A DNA stretch of 64,000 nucleotides from the NCBI GenBank assembly GCA_958296245.1, contig OY282458.1:990440-1054439 (forward strand), read 5' to 3'. Origin of the DNA: an uncultured Dehalococcoidia bacterium (GTDB lineage: Bacteria; Chloroflexota; Dehalococcoidia; Lucifugimonadales; G958296245). Each line of letters opens with the position of its first letter. Positions within the stretch are counted from its first letter, which is position 1. The notes under the pieces were generated by a model. It did not search any database and was not told the DNA's origin. It was given only the letters and a program-made list of their open reading frames with translations. The position numbers and the translations under genes are program-made. Shown in pieces: positions 35,587 to 44,015 of the stretch.

Positions 35587-36644
35587 TCCCCCCCGTCGTA
35601 GAGTGCATCCGGGCCGCCAAGTCCTTCGGTCCTACACGGGCGGTCGAAGACGTCAGCTTCGCGGTGGGTCCCGGCGAGGTTGTGGGGTTCCTGGGGTCGA
35701 GCGGCTCCGGCAAGACGACCCTCCTGCGCCTGATCGCCGGTTTCGAGACCGTCTCCGCCGGCGAGGTGCGCATCGCGGACAAGGTCGTTTCCAGTCCTTA
35801 CGATCACGTTCCCTCCGAGCGGCGAAACGTCGGGGTAGTGTTCCAGGAATACGCCCTGTTTCCCCATCTCACTGTGGCGGAGAACGTGGAATTCGGCTTG
35901 GGCAAGCTGTCCCGACACGAAAGGAGAAGGCGCAGCGGCAGGGTTCTGGAGATGGTCCGCCTCGACGGGATGGGGCGGCGTTACCCCCACCAGCTTTCGG
36001 GGGGCGAGCAGCAGCGGGTAGCGCTGGCCCGCACGCTGGCGCCCCGGCCCGTCACCATTCTTCTGGACGAGCCGTTCAGCAACCTAGATGCCTCGATGAA
36101 GTCGGAGATGCGGCGCGAGGTCTGCGAAATCCTCAAGGAGAGCGGCGCCACGGCGGTGTTCGTCACCCACGATAGAGAGGAGGCGTTCGCGATGGCGGAC
36201 CGGGTGGCCGTCCTTCAGAGCGGCCGCTTGGAGCAGATCGACTCTCCGAGCGCGCTCTACCATTCCCCCGCGACGCCCTTGGTGGCAAAGGCGACCGGCG
36301 CGTGTGACTTCCTGCCTGGGCGGATCCGGGGAGGCCGTGCGGTTACGGACTTCGGCTCGCTCGCGGTGGCGGCCTGCAGCGGCGGCCTACGGGAGGGGAC
36401 CGAGGTCGACGTACTGATTCGCGCGGACGACTTGCAACTGGCTCCCGATCCGAGCGCCGCCGCCGTGGTAACGTCCCGGGAGTTCCGGGGCGACGAGGTG
36501 TTGTTGGCCGTTAGAACGCCGTCCGGCGCCACCGTACATTGCCGCCGTCATCACTATTCGACGTTGGAGTGCGAGACGCGCGTAAGGTTATTCCCGGTCA
36601 GGTCCGAACCCTTCGTTGCCTTTCCGCGCCGACCCGGGGCATGA
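35583..36644 (+). CDS. Iron(III) ABC transporter ATP-binding protein
   Basis: The 353-aa FbpC-like ATPase has Walker A GSSGSGKTT, signature LSGGEQQR, Walker B ILLDEP and the switch histidine in FVTHD. It is followed by a C-terminal regulatory (TOBE-like) domain, as in importers of the Fbp/Pot type. I use the TTG at 35583, which overlaps the permease stop; no better start lies before the first strand. Its 3' end overlaps the convergent Nudix gene by 47 bp. Confidence 0.9.
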   Translation: MIPPVVECIRAAKSFGPTRAVEDVSFAVGPGEVVGFLGSSGSGKTTLLRLIAGFETVSAGEVRIADKVVSSPYDHVPSERRNVGVVFQEYALFPHLTVAENVEFGLGKLSRHERRRRSGRVLEMVRLDGMGRRYPHQLSGGEQQRVALARTLAPRPVTILLDEPFSNLDASMKSEMRREVCEILKESGATAVFVTHDREEAFAMADRVAVLQSGRLEQIDSPSALYHSPATPLVAKATGACDFLPGRIRGGRAVTDFGSLAVAACSGGLREGTEVDVLIRADDLQLAPDPSAAAVVTSREFRGDEVLLAVRTPSGATVHCRRHHYSTLECETRVRLFPVRSEPFVAFPRRPGA

Positions 36645-37383
36645 AGACCTCGTACTGCCGCGGGTCTCTGTACCCGTCGATGGCGTCCGGCGCAAGCCCG
36701 GGGCTGTCGAGCGCCGCCCGGACGATGGCCTTGTTGAACTGGCTCACGCTGTCCGCTGCGAAGTAGTCGTCTAGGGGCATCCAGCGGCACTCTTCGATCT
36801 CCTCGGCCTGAGGGACTATCCTATGGCTCAGGGGCTGAAGTTTGCATACGAAGTAGATGTCCGATTTGCCGTAGCGGTACCCGTGCAGATTGCGGAAGCA
36901 GACTATGGACTGAAAGCGGGTCCGTATCCCCGTCTCCTCCAGGACCTCCCGCACCACGCCCTCGACGAGGTGCTCGCCCTCGTGCAGCGCCCCGCCCGGC
37001 AGCTTGTAGTAGCGCGGCCCCCCGGCGGGGCCGCGCCGCTCATGTACCACCAGCAGCGCGCCGTTGCTGAGCACAACCCCGCCGGCGCCTATGTAGTGTG
37101 AGGCGAAGGGCGGTATGAAAGCGCCCTCGACCAGCCGGAGGGTCAGCATCAGATAGTCGTCCCCGGTGTGGTGGAATCCGAACCCGGCTCCGACCGCCTG
37201 CGGCGTCAGATCCGCTCTGGCTGTGGGCAACTCCAGCCAGACGACCTTATACCCCTCGCTGCGCCACACGGCAAGCGAGAGGTCGAGCCCTCGGCGGAAC
37301 GACTCGGGCGACTGGGGCAGCGCCGAGGGGTCTAATATGACGCCGCCGAAAGGATTGTTCTCGAATCGCAACGGTGTTTCCAT
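36598..37383 (-). CDS. Nudix hydrolase with N-terminal NUDT6-like domain
   Basis: The 261-aa protein has a complete Nudix box at 131-153 (G-x5-E-x7-RE-V-x-EE-x-G-I), so it should hydrolyse a nucleoside diphosphate-linked substrate; which one cannot be told. The first 95 residues resemble the extra N-terminal domain of NUDT6-like proteins. The gene is convergent with, and overlaps the end of, the iron ATPase gene. The open 5' side is followed by a MITE-like element (37440-37714). Confidence 0.85.
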   Translation of the reverse strand: METPLRFENNPFGGVILDPSALPQSPESFRRGLDLSLAVWRSEGYKVVWLELPTARADLTPQAVGAGFGFHHTGDDYLMLTLRLVEGAFIPPFASHYIGAGGVVLSNGALLVVHERRGPAGGPRYYKLPGGALHEGEHLVEGVVREVLEETGIRTRFQSIVCFRNLHGYRYGKSDIYFVCKLQPLSHRIVPQAEEIEECRWMPLDDYFAADSVSQFNKAIVRAALDSPGLAPDAIDGYRDPRQYEVFMPRVGAERQRRVRT

Positions 37384-37439
37384 GCCGACCCCCCCCCATA
37401 CGGTCTCCAGCGGGCGCCGCTGGCAGTATATCCCCTCCG

Positions 37440-37714
37440 GCCCTCCGGGAGAAGACGTCTTTGATCCCCGCCCGCCCCTGGTAACTGGGGGGCATAGCCC
37501 CCTTACCCCCCCCGCCGGAGGGGAGAGCCTGTCTGCGTCTAAACTGGAGCGCAGGCGTCCCGCCTGCTCCCCCCAGACCCCCTTGCCGGAGGGGAGAACC
37601 TGTCTGCGTCTAAACTGGAGCGCAGGCGTCCCGCCTGCTCCCCCCAGACCCCCTTGCCGGAGGGAGAGCCTGTCCGGCTTCCCTCTTCGGGTCTCACAGA
37701 GTCTGAACAGTTAC
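37440..37714 (-). repeat. MITE-like element, copy 1 (one end missing)
   Basis: The right terminus at 37682-37714 is the exact inverse of the left terminus of copy 2 (38767-38799), ending GTCTGAACAGTTAC. The interior holds two 71-bp units, each with the palindrome GCAGGCG/CGCCTGC. The other terminal repeat is not present, so this copy is truncated near 37440. No transposase frame is present. Confidence 0.7.
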
Positions 37715-37782
37715 GGGGTGTTGTTCTCCCGTCTGGGCCTGGATGCCCGCCGCGCTCCCGGGGATGATGAGGCCATTCGGAG

Positions 37783-38682
37783 TCAGGGTGAGACCGGGGA
37801 GCGGCTTCCGATGAGGAGGGGGTCGCCGTACACTTCCGGCCTGGCGGCGTCCACGGTGCAGCTTAAAGAGGAACGGGCCCTGCGGACGGCTTCCCTGGAT
37901 ACTTCGACCATGATCATGCCCTCGTCGGGCATGTGCTCGCCGATCAACTCGCCGTCGGGATCGATGGCAAGGGCAAGGCCCGGAAACCAGGCCTTGCCGC
38001 TCTTGCCGGACTGGTTTGCCTTGATGACGTACATACCGTTGTCCACCGCCCGCGAGGGGAGGTACTTCATGGACAATTCCTTGTGGCCCCTGGCCTGCTC
38101 CGTCTGGTCGCCACCGGGGCCCACGAGGTGCTCCATTCCGCTGGCGCCCACTGCCAGCAGGAAGAATTCGGCCCCGTGGGAGGCTGCGGTGCGGAACATC
38201 TCAGGGAACCTGGCGTCGAAGCAGATCCCAACGGAGAAGGTCCAGTCCTGAGATGTGACGACGGGGAGGGAAGCGCCCGCGAGGAACCATTCGTTCTCTT
38301 TGCCCGGCAGGTGGAGCTTCGAAAACGTCGCCAGATGACCCTCAGGCCCGACTATGTAGGCGCTGTTCCTGAGACCTTGATCCGCCGGCTCTATCGTTCC
38401 GACGATCAACGTCATGCAGAGCTCGGAGGCCAAGCGCTCCAGCATGGGGAGGGAGATTTCCTGCGCCTCTTCCGCGACGCGGCGTACCTGCGCGTCCGTC
38501 AGGTCCGACTTGTTCATCGATCCGGTGACGCACTCCTCAGTGAAGAGCGCAAAGGCGGCCCCCTTGGCGTGCGCCCGGCGGGTCCACTCCTCAATGCGGG
38601 CGAGGTTAGCCTGCGGGTCGGCCATCTTGCTGTGCATCGCCACGGCTGCGACCTTCACCGTATCGTGAGTCACCTGGTCCAC
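37783..38682 (-). CDS. Carbon-nitrogen hydrolase (nitrilase superfamily)
   Basis: The 299-aa protein has the Glu-Lys-Cys catalytic triad of the nitrilase superfamily: E49 in FTEE, K122 in FSKLHLP and C154 in GICFDARFPE. It should hydrolyse an amide or carbamoyl bond; the substrate is not evident. It stands alone between two MITE-like copies whose intact termini both face it, and is divergent from the MFS gene. Confidence 0.88.
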   Translation of the reverse strand: MDQVTHDTVKVAAVAMHSKMADPQANLARIEEWTRRAHAKGAAFALFTEECVTGSMNKSDLTDAQVRRVAEEAQEISLPMLERLASELCMTLIVGTIEPADQGLRNSAYIVGPEGHLATFSKLHLPGKENEWFLAGASLPVVTSQDWTFSVGICFDARFPEMFRTAASHGAEFFLLAVGASGMEHLVGPGGDQTEQARGHKELSMKYLPSRAVDNGMYVIKANQSGKSGKAWFPGLALAIDPDGELIGEHMPDEGMIMVEVSREAVRRARSSLSCTVDAARPEVYGDPLLIGSRSPVSP

Positions 38683-38766
38683 CCCCGAAATTGGGATTGC
38701 GCCTCACCGGAGGCCGGCGGATTGTATTCGGGAGCAGGCATCGAGTCAACGAAGATCGGAAGTGAG

Positions 38767-39121
38767 GTAACTGTTCAGACTCTGTGAGACCCGAAGAGGA
38801 AGTCCGGAGAGGTTCTCCCTCCGGCAGGGGGGGTAGGGGGGAGCAGGCGGGACGCCTGCGCTCCAGTTTAGACGCAGACAGGCTCTCCCCTCTGGCAGGG
38901 GGTCTGGGGGGGAGCAGGCGGGACGCCTGCGCTCCAGTTTAGACGCGGAGAGGTTCTCCCCTCCGGCAGGGGGTCTAGGGGGGAGCAGGCGGGACGCCTG
39001 CGCTCCAGTTTAGACGCAGACAGGCTCTCCCCTCCGGCAGGGGGTCTGGGGGGCATCAAAGACGTCTGCCTCATCGGGGCTGCGCCGGCCGAAAAGGGCC
39101 TCACCAAGTCTGAACAATAAC
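38767..39121 (+). repeat. MITE-like element, copy 2 (complete, 355 bp, both terminal inverted repeats)
   Basis: It begins GTAACTGTTCAGACTCTGTG and ends AAGTCTGAACAATAAC, giving imperfect terminal inverted repeats of about 22 bp. Between them are three tandem 71-bp units (starting 38841, 38912 and 38983). There is no coding capacity, so movement would need a transposase elsewhere. It occupies most of the gap upstream of the MFS gene, whose TATAAT box (39161-39166) lies just beyond. Confidence 0.75.
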
Positions 39122-39216
39122 CCTGGCGGCGCTGCCGTGGGGCACTCTCTACGCGCCTGCTATAATGCAACGCCTTGGCTGTTTCGGCCCCGCGCGGAGA
39201 CCCGGAGGGCAAGGGT

Positions 39217-40677
39217 GTGACCTTTTCGGAGATTCTAGGGCCTATCCTGGCGACTCGCCAACGGCGCGAGGTCTTGGCGGCGCTCACGGCAGCCTACATG
39301 CTGGTCCAGCTTTCCAGCCTCCCCGTGGCGCTGTCCCTGCCCAGCATTGCCGAGTACTTCGGGGTTGGAATAGACGACACCGCGTGGATCGTGGTCATCT
39401 ACCTCATGGTGCTCGGGGCCTTTGTGCTATTGTCGGCCCGCATAGGCGATCTGTATGGGCACGTCAGGGTATTCTACCTGGGTATCGCGGTAGCTACGTT
39501 GAGCGGAATCCTGCTGACGGTGGCCGGGGAGCTGTGGCACCTGATCGCCGTCAGAGCCGTGGCGGGGATTGGCTCTGCAATGATCATGGGCAACGCCAAC
39601 GCCATACTTGCCATCACGTTTCCGCCCGGCGAGCGCGGACGCGCCTTCGCCATCCCAACGATCGGCGCTAGGGTAGGGACCTTGACCGGCCTTATCATAT
39701 TCGGCGCCTTCCTGCACTTCGTCGGCTGGCGCCCGGTGTTTGCGGCCCTCGTGCCTCTGGGCGTGATAGCCATGGCGGTTTCGGTGCCCATGTTGAGGCA
39801 TCGGAGGCCGTTGGATACCTCCAAGGTCGGACAGGGGGGCATCGACTGGGCCGGCGCGGTGCTGCTGATGGCCGCCATAGCGGCGTTCATGCTGTCGGGC
39901 GCCCACCTTCACGGGGGGGATGAGTCTTTTGTCTCGCCGGACGGGTTGCGCTACCACCTCCCAATGCACTTGCTCACGCTGCTGATGCTGGGGGCATTCC
40001 TACTGGTCGAGCGCCGCGCCGCCAGCCCCATAGTGGAGCTCCGTCACTTCAAGAATAGGATGTTCTCCTTCTCATTGGGAGCCAACGTCACGTTTCACTC
40101 CTCGATGTTGGGAACGATGACCTTGGTGCCCATCCTGGTGGAGGAGGGCTTCGGGATGTCGCCGCTCTGGGTCACGGTGGCGCTGCTGCCCAGCCAGGTA
40201 CTGGGTCTGTTCATACCCATATTGGCCGGTTGGATCTACGACCGCTCCCACCCCAAATTCATGCGGCTGTGGCTGCTTCTGCTGATTGCCGGGGGCTTCT
40301 TGGTCCTGAGCCTCACCGGGTCCAACCTGTCCTTCTGGGCGCTGCCGCTGCTGATGCTGCCCATCGCCATCGGATCCAACATGTTCAACCCCGTCAACAA
40401 CGCCAGCATCATGAACTCCCTACCGCTGGAGCACCGCGGCACGGCGTCAGGGATGTTGGAGACGACCAGGGAACTCGGCCACGCGCTGGGGGCCACGGCG
40501 GCGGCGGCGGTCCTGGCGTTGGCGCTGCCGGCCGGGGCCGCCCTGGTGCCGCAGGCGGTGGCGCGGGTCTACTTCTTGGACGGGTTCAAGCTGGCTACCC
40601 TGGCGGTGGTGGGAGTCCTGCTCCTCGGCGCGGCTCTGGCCTACTTCCAGCAGCCGCAGCAGCAGACCCGGACGTAG
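39217..40677 (+). CDS. MFS transporter, DHA2 (EmrB/QacA-like) family
   Basis: The 486-aa polytopic membrane protein has the DHA2 look: a motif A-type loop ARIGDLYGHVRVF after the second helix, a motif C-like region, and 12-14 predicted helices. It probably exports a drug or metabolite by proton antiport. I choose the GTG at 39217, with GGAGG 8 nt upstream, rather than the TTG at 39175. The promoter TATAAT at 39161-39166 would start transcription upstream of the GTG. Confidence 0.87.
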   Translation: MTFSEILGPILATRQRREVLAALTAAYMLVQLSSLPVALSLPSIAEYFGVGIDDTAWIVVIYLMVLGAFVLLSARIGDLYGHVRVFYLGIAVATLSGILLTVAGELWHLIAVRAVAGIGSAMIMGNANAILAITFPPGERGRAFAIPTIGARVGTLTGLIIFGAFLHFVGWRPVFAALVPLGVIAMAVSVPMLRHRRPLDTSKVGQGGIDWAGAVLLMAAIAAFMLSGAHLHGGDESFVSPDGLRYHLPMHLLTLLMLGAFLLVERRAASPIVELRHFKNRMFSFSLGANVTFHSSMLGTMTLVPILVEEGFGMSPLWVTVALLPSQVLGLFIPILAGWIYDRSHPKFMRLWLLLLIAGGFLVLSLTGSNLSFWALPLLMLPIAIGSNMFNPVNNASIMNSLPLEHRGTASGMLETTRELGHALGATAAAAVLALALPAGAALVPQAVARVYFLDGFKLATLAVVGVLLLGAALAYFQQPQQQTRT

Positions 40678-40703
40678 GCTTTCGGCCCGTCTTGAGGGCG
40701 TCC

Positions 40704-41543
40704 ATGATCATCGACTTCCATACTCACGTCTTCCCCGAGTGGCTGCGAGACCGGCGCGACCGATACGTCTCCCGCGACGCGACCTTCGGCGAGCTCTATG
40801 GAAACCCCCGGGCGCGCATGGCCACTGCCGAGGAGCTGGTGGCTGTCATGGAGGCCGACGGGGTGGACTTAGCCGTCGTCATTGGCTTGGGCTGGAGCGA
40901 CGAGGGTCTGGCCCGCGACATGAACGACTACATAATCGAGGCCGTGAGGCGTCATCGTGGTAGGCTGGCCGGGTTTGCCGGCGTCAACCCGGCGTGGGGA
41001 AGCGCGGCAGCCCGCGAGGCCGACCGCTGCGCCGAGGCCGGCCTCGCGGGGGTCGGCGAGCTGCACCCCGACACCCAGGGGTTCGACATGGGGGAAGCCG
41101 GGGTCATGGCGCCGATGGTGGAGGCCGTCCGCCACCACGGGCTTATAGTGACCGCGCATTCCTCCGAGCCCGTGGGCCACCTGTACCCGGGCAAAGGCAG
41201 CAACGGGCCGGGGACGCTATGGCGCTTCATTGGGAATTATCCTGACGTAACGCTGGTGTGCGCGCACTGGGGCGGCGGGCTGCCCTTTTACTCCCTCATG
41301 CCGGAGGTAGCCGACTCGCTGGAGAACGTCTACTTCGACACGGCGGCCTCGCCCCTGCTGTACGCGCCGCGTGTCTTCGAGGCGGCCCTGCCGCTGGTGG
41401 GGGCCGGAAGGATACTACTCGGCAGCGACTTCGCCCTGATGCGTCCTCGTAGGCTTCTTGCGCAGATCGAGGGGTCCACGTTGTCCGCCGCCGAACGGGC
41501 GGCTGTCCTGGGCGGCAACGCCGCCCGGTTGCTGCGGCTCTAG
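40704..41543 (+). CDS. Amidohydrolase-family metal hydrolase
   Basis: The 279-aa amidohydrolase-2 (ACMSD-like) protein opens MIIDFHTHVFPE with the H-x-H metal pair. Further metal or catalytic residues are visible in TAHSSEP, CAHWGGG and LGSDFA. It is a hydrolase or decarboxylase of unknown substrate. It begins 27 bp after the MFS gene and is probably co-transcribed with it. The ATG at 40704 has GAGGG upstream; the longer open frame to 40230 lies over the MFS gene and is not coding. Confidence 0.87.
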   Translation: MIIDFHTHVFPEWLRDRRDRYVSRDATFGELYGNPRARMATAEELVAVMEADGVDLAVVIGLGWSDEGLARDMNDYIIEAVRRHRGRLAGFAGVNPAWGSAAAREADRCAEAGLAGVGELHPDTQGFDMGEAGVMAPMVEAVRHHGLIVTAHSSEPVGHLYPGKGSNGPGTLWRFIGNYPDVTLVCAHWGGGLPFYSLMPEVADSLENVYFDTAASPLLYAPRVFEAALPLVGAGRILLGSDFALMRPRRLLAQIEGSTLSAAERAAVLGGNAARLLRL

Positions 41544-41559
41544 CAGCCCACGGAAAATA

Positions 41560-41640
41560 CGGGGTGTGCACGTAGGGCGCAGCACCCATGCCGGGAGTCT
41601 GAGAGCCGCTCTAAGCCTGCCGAAAGGTTGTCCCTCAGCT
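41560..41640 (+). repeat. Intergenic repeat, uninterrupted copy
   Basis: GCCGGGAGTCTGAGAGCC, followed by AAGCCTGCCGAAAGG and TTGTCCCTCAG, has a second copy near 57.6-57.9 kb. That copy is split by MITE-like copy 4. Confidence 0.45.
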
Positions 41641-41644
41641 AAAC

Positions 41645-41899
41645 TCAATCCCATTCGCCGCCGTCCGCTTCATGCTGCTCGAATCCGCACCCCTGCAGCC
41701 GGGCCCGCAGCTCGGGTAGCCAGTCGCGGACCGGTACGCCGGCTGGGATGACTATCTCCACCTCCTCCCCGTTCCGCCTCACGGCGCCGGGGCCTTCCTT
41801 TTCCAAGGGCACGCTGATCTTCTCGCGGTCTATGCCGAATAGGTCAGTAACCTCGTAGACCGCCATCATGTCGTCCATGCCGATGATCTCCGGATCCAC
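41645..41899 (-). CDS. Small hypothetical protein
   Basis: An 84-aa acidic soluble protein starting at GTG 41899 with GGAGG about 6 nt upstream. No family is recognised. It contains a DLFGIDREKISVPLEKEG stretch and a hydrophobic IVIPAGVPVRDWLPELRARL segment. It is divergent from thpR with a 91-bp gap, so the two may share a promoter region. Support is the ribosome site and coherent codon use only. Confidence 0.55.
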   Translation of the reverse strand: MDPEIIGMDDMMAVYEVTDLFGIDREKISVPLEKEGPGAVRRNGEEVEIVIPAGVPVRDWLPELRARLQGCGFEQHEADGGEWD

Positions 41900-41990
41900 A
41901 TCCGACCTCCAGTCGCGCGCCGGCGCAGGTGTTGGCTGGTATCATACCTTGAAGCGCAGCGTGTTCTCGTGTTCTGAGGAGCAGCCCGAC

Positions 41991-42569
41991 GTGCTCCGAG
42001 CCTTCTTGGCCGTCGAGGTCCCCGAGGACGTCAAGGCCATCGTATCCGATCTTGCCCGGCAACTGGAGGGGATGGGCCTCCAAGGGCTGCGGCGTGTCCG
42101 TCCGGACGGGGTCCACCTTACGTTGAAGTTCCTGGGCAACGTGAGCGTCGACGTAGCGTCCTCCGTGGCGTCCGAGGCGGCGCCGATAGCGTCGGCTGCG
42201 CCGGTGTTACGCCTCCGGCTGGCGGAGGCGGGGGTCTTCCCGGAGTACGGCCCGGCGAGGGTCGCTTGGGTCGGCGTGGACGGAGATACCGCTCAGCTTG
42301 AAGGCCTACGGCTCCGTATCGAGGCCGCTGCCGAGAAGCTGGGCGTTCCCGGAGACGGGCGGAGCTTCACCCCGCATCTGACCCTCGCCCGCGTTGGTAG
42401 CCGCGCGCCCACCTCGGAACGGCGCAGCCTCCGCGAAGCGTTGGGTTCGCTGAGCTACGAGCCCGGCCGCACGTTCGAGGCCGCCTCCGTGGTGCTGATG
42501 TCCAGCACACTGCGGCCGGCGGGGGCAGTTTACCGTCAGCTAGCCAGGTTCCCGCTCCGCGCGGACTGA
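41991..42569 (+). CDS. thpR: RNA 2',3'-cyclic phosphodiesterase (2'-5' RNA ligase family)
   Basis: The 192-aa 2H phosphoesterase has two HxTL motifs, HLTL at 42-45 and HLTL at 129-132, which form the paired active site. It hydrolyses RNA 2',3'-cyclic phosphates and can join 2'-5' ends. I place the start at GTG 41991 (LRAFLAVEVPEDV follows), behind GAGGAG; the frame is open to 41868 but that overlaps the divergent small gene. Confidence 0.88.
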   Translation: MLRAFLAVEVPEDVKAIVSDLARQLEGMGLQGLRRVRPDGVHLTLKFLGNVSVDVASSVASEAAPIASAAPVLRLRLAEAGVFPEYGPARVAWVGVDGDTAQLEGLRLRIEAAAEKLGVPGDGRSFTPHLTLARVGSRAPTSERRSLREALGSLSYEPGRTFEAASVVLMSSTLRPAGAVYRQLARFPLRAD

Positions 42570-42710
42570 GCCCAGGTACGCTGAGTGTAAAGTAAGGGAA
42601 CCGCTCTCCTCTGTAGAATTTGGGCTGAGTGGCGGCCTTGTGGCTGCGTTGGGGGTGGTGGTATACTTGCCGACCGAAAACCCAGGTAGGCGGAATGAGA
42701 GGAGCGACAC

Positions 42711-42923
42711 GTGGGGAACGATACTTGGCCCGAATGCCAGCGATGCAAGGCCGGAAACCTGCTGCCTCTGTCGGACTTCGGCAGCCAGGGGGCTCCTATC
42801 CACTACAAGGCGTGGGTGTGCAGCAACCCCACCTGCGGGTTCAACATCAAGATACGCAACGGCGACGTCTACCTTAACGAGCCTATCGGCAGCGGCGCCA
42901 CGCACTCCCCGCGGGCCAGATAG
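42711..42923 (+). CDS. Small zinc-ribbon protein
   Basis: A 70-aa protein with a GTG start behind GAGGAG. The two pairs C-x2-C (CQRC) and C-x4-C (CSNPTC) imply one structural zinc. The role is unknown; such ribbons are often nucleic acid or protein binders. A TATACT box near 42661 lies upstream. It stands alone before ftsY. Confidence 0.7.
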   Translation: MGNDTWPECQRCKAGNLLPLSDFGSQGAPIHYKAWVCSNPTCGFNIKIRNGDVYLNEPIGSGATHSPRAR

Positions 42924-43052
42924 CACCCTCCACCGGCTCCCACTTCCACACTCCATCCCCCCAGCCGCGGGGCAGCGGGCGGAATGCACGCGCTCCCCAG
43001 GGGACGGCAGGGTTTGACGGCGCGGCCATAACCTGCCCCGGAGCGCCCTGAG

Positions 43053-43994
43053 ATGCCTCGATTCCTCGGTAGGGAACGCAAGCAACAGACCGAGCGCGCC
43101 ACTGAAAAAACCCGTCGGACATGGTTCCGGCGCGTCGCTTCCATCTTCCGAGGGGCGCAGCTCGACGACGCCTTCTGGGACGAGCTAGAGGAGCTCCTCG
43201 TTCTCGCCGACGTAGGCGCGGGGTCCACCTTGCGGTTGCTGGACGGTCTCAGGGAACGGGTGCGCGCGGAGGGGGTCAGCGACTCCGGCCGTGCGTTGAA
43301 CCTGCTCAGGGGCGAGATGGTCTCGGTCCTGAGCGTGGATGCGGCAAGCTGGAACCGGGCGGCGCCGCCGCCGTTGGCTGTCCTGGTCGTCGGGGTCAAC
43401 GGAGCAGGCAAGACGACGAGCATCGCCAAGATGGCGAGCATGTACAGCGGGGAAGGAAAGCAGGTGCTCTTGGGCGCCGCCGACACCTTCAGGGCGGCTG
43501 CCATAGAGCAGTTGCAGGCGTGGGGCGAGCGGCTCGGCATAGACGTCATCGCACACCGCGCCGGCGCCGATCCGGGAGCGGTGGCCTACGACACCCTACA
43601 GGCCGCGCGCCGGCGCAGGGCCGACGTGGCCATAATCGATACGGCCGGCCGGCTGCACACTAAGCACAATCTCATGGAGGAGATCAAGAAGGTCCGGCGG
43701 GTGCTCTCCGGGGGCCGGGGCGGGGAGGGGGTACGGGTACTGCTCACTATCGACGCCACCACCGGCCAGAACGGCCTGTTTCAGGCCCGGGCCTTCAGAG
43801 AGGCCCTGGATTGCGACGGCGTGCTGCTGGCAAAGCTGGACGGTACGGCGAAGGGCGGCGTTGCCTTCTCCATATGCGGCGAGCTCAAGCTGCCTGTGCT
43901 CTACATAGGGACGGGGGAACAGCCCGAGGACATAGCCGCCTTCGACGCGGAGGAGTTCGTCGGTGCGCTGCTCCCACCCAGTGGCGCAGGGTGA
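43053..43994 (+). CDS. ftsY: Signal recognition particle receptor FtsY
   Basis: The 313-aa SRP-type GTPase with N and G domains has P-loop GVNGAGKTTS (114-123), GAADTFRAAA, DTAGR and AKLDGTAKGG. It delivers ribosome-nascent chain complexes to the translocon with Ffh. There is only a short basic N-terminal stretch in place of a long acidic A domain. It is followed 21 bp later by the DUF2298 gene, probably in one transcript. Confidence 0.96.
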   Translation: MPRFLGRERKQQTERATEKTRRTWFRRVASIFRGAQLDDAFWDELEELLVLADVGAGSTLRLLDGLRERVRAEGVSDSGRALNLLRGEMVSVLSVDAASWNRAAPPPLAVLVVGVNGAGKTTSIAKMASMYSGEGKQVLLGAADTFRAAAIEQLQAWGERLGIDVIAHRAGADPGAVAYDTLQAARRRRADVAIIDTAGRLHTKHNLMEEIKKVRRVLSGGRGGEGVRVLLTIDATTGQNGLFQARAFREALDCDGVLLAKLDGTAKGGVAFSICGELKLPVLYIGTGEQPEDIAAFDAEEFVGALLPPSGAG

Positions 43995-44015
43995 CACCGC
44001 CGGGATGAAAGCGGC

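Noticed and set aside
38841-39052. A second CRISPR array, because of regular 71-bp spacing
   Set aside because: The whole 71-bp unit is repeated with no variable spacer; it is a tandem repeat inside a MITE-like element.
40230-40703. N-terminal extension of the amidohydrolase by about 158 codons
   Set aside because: It lies wholly over the MFS gene in another frame; the metal motif starts at the ATG at 40704.
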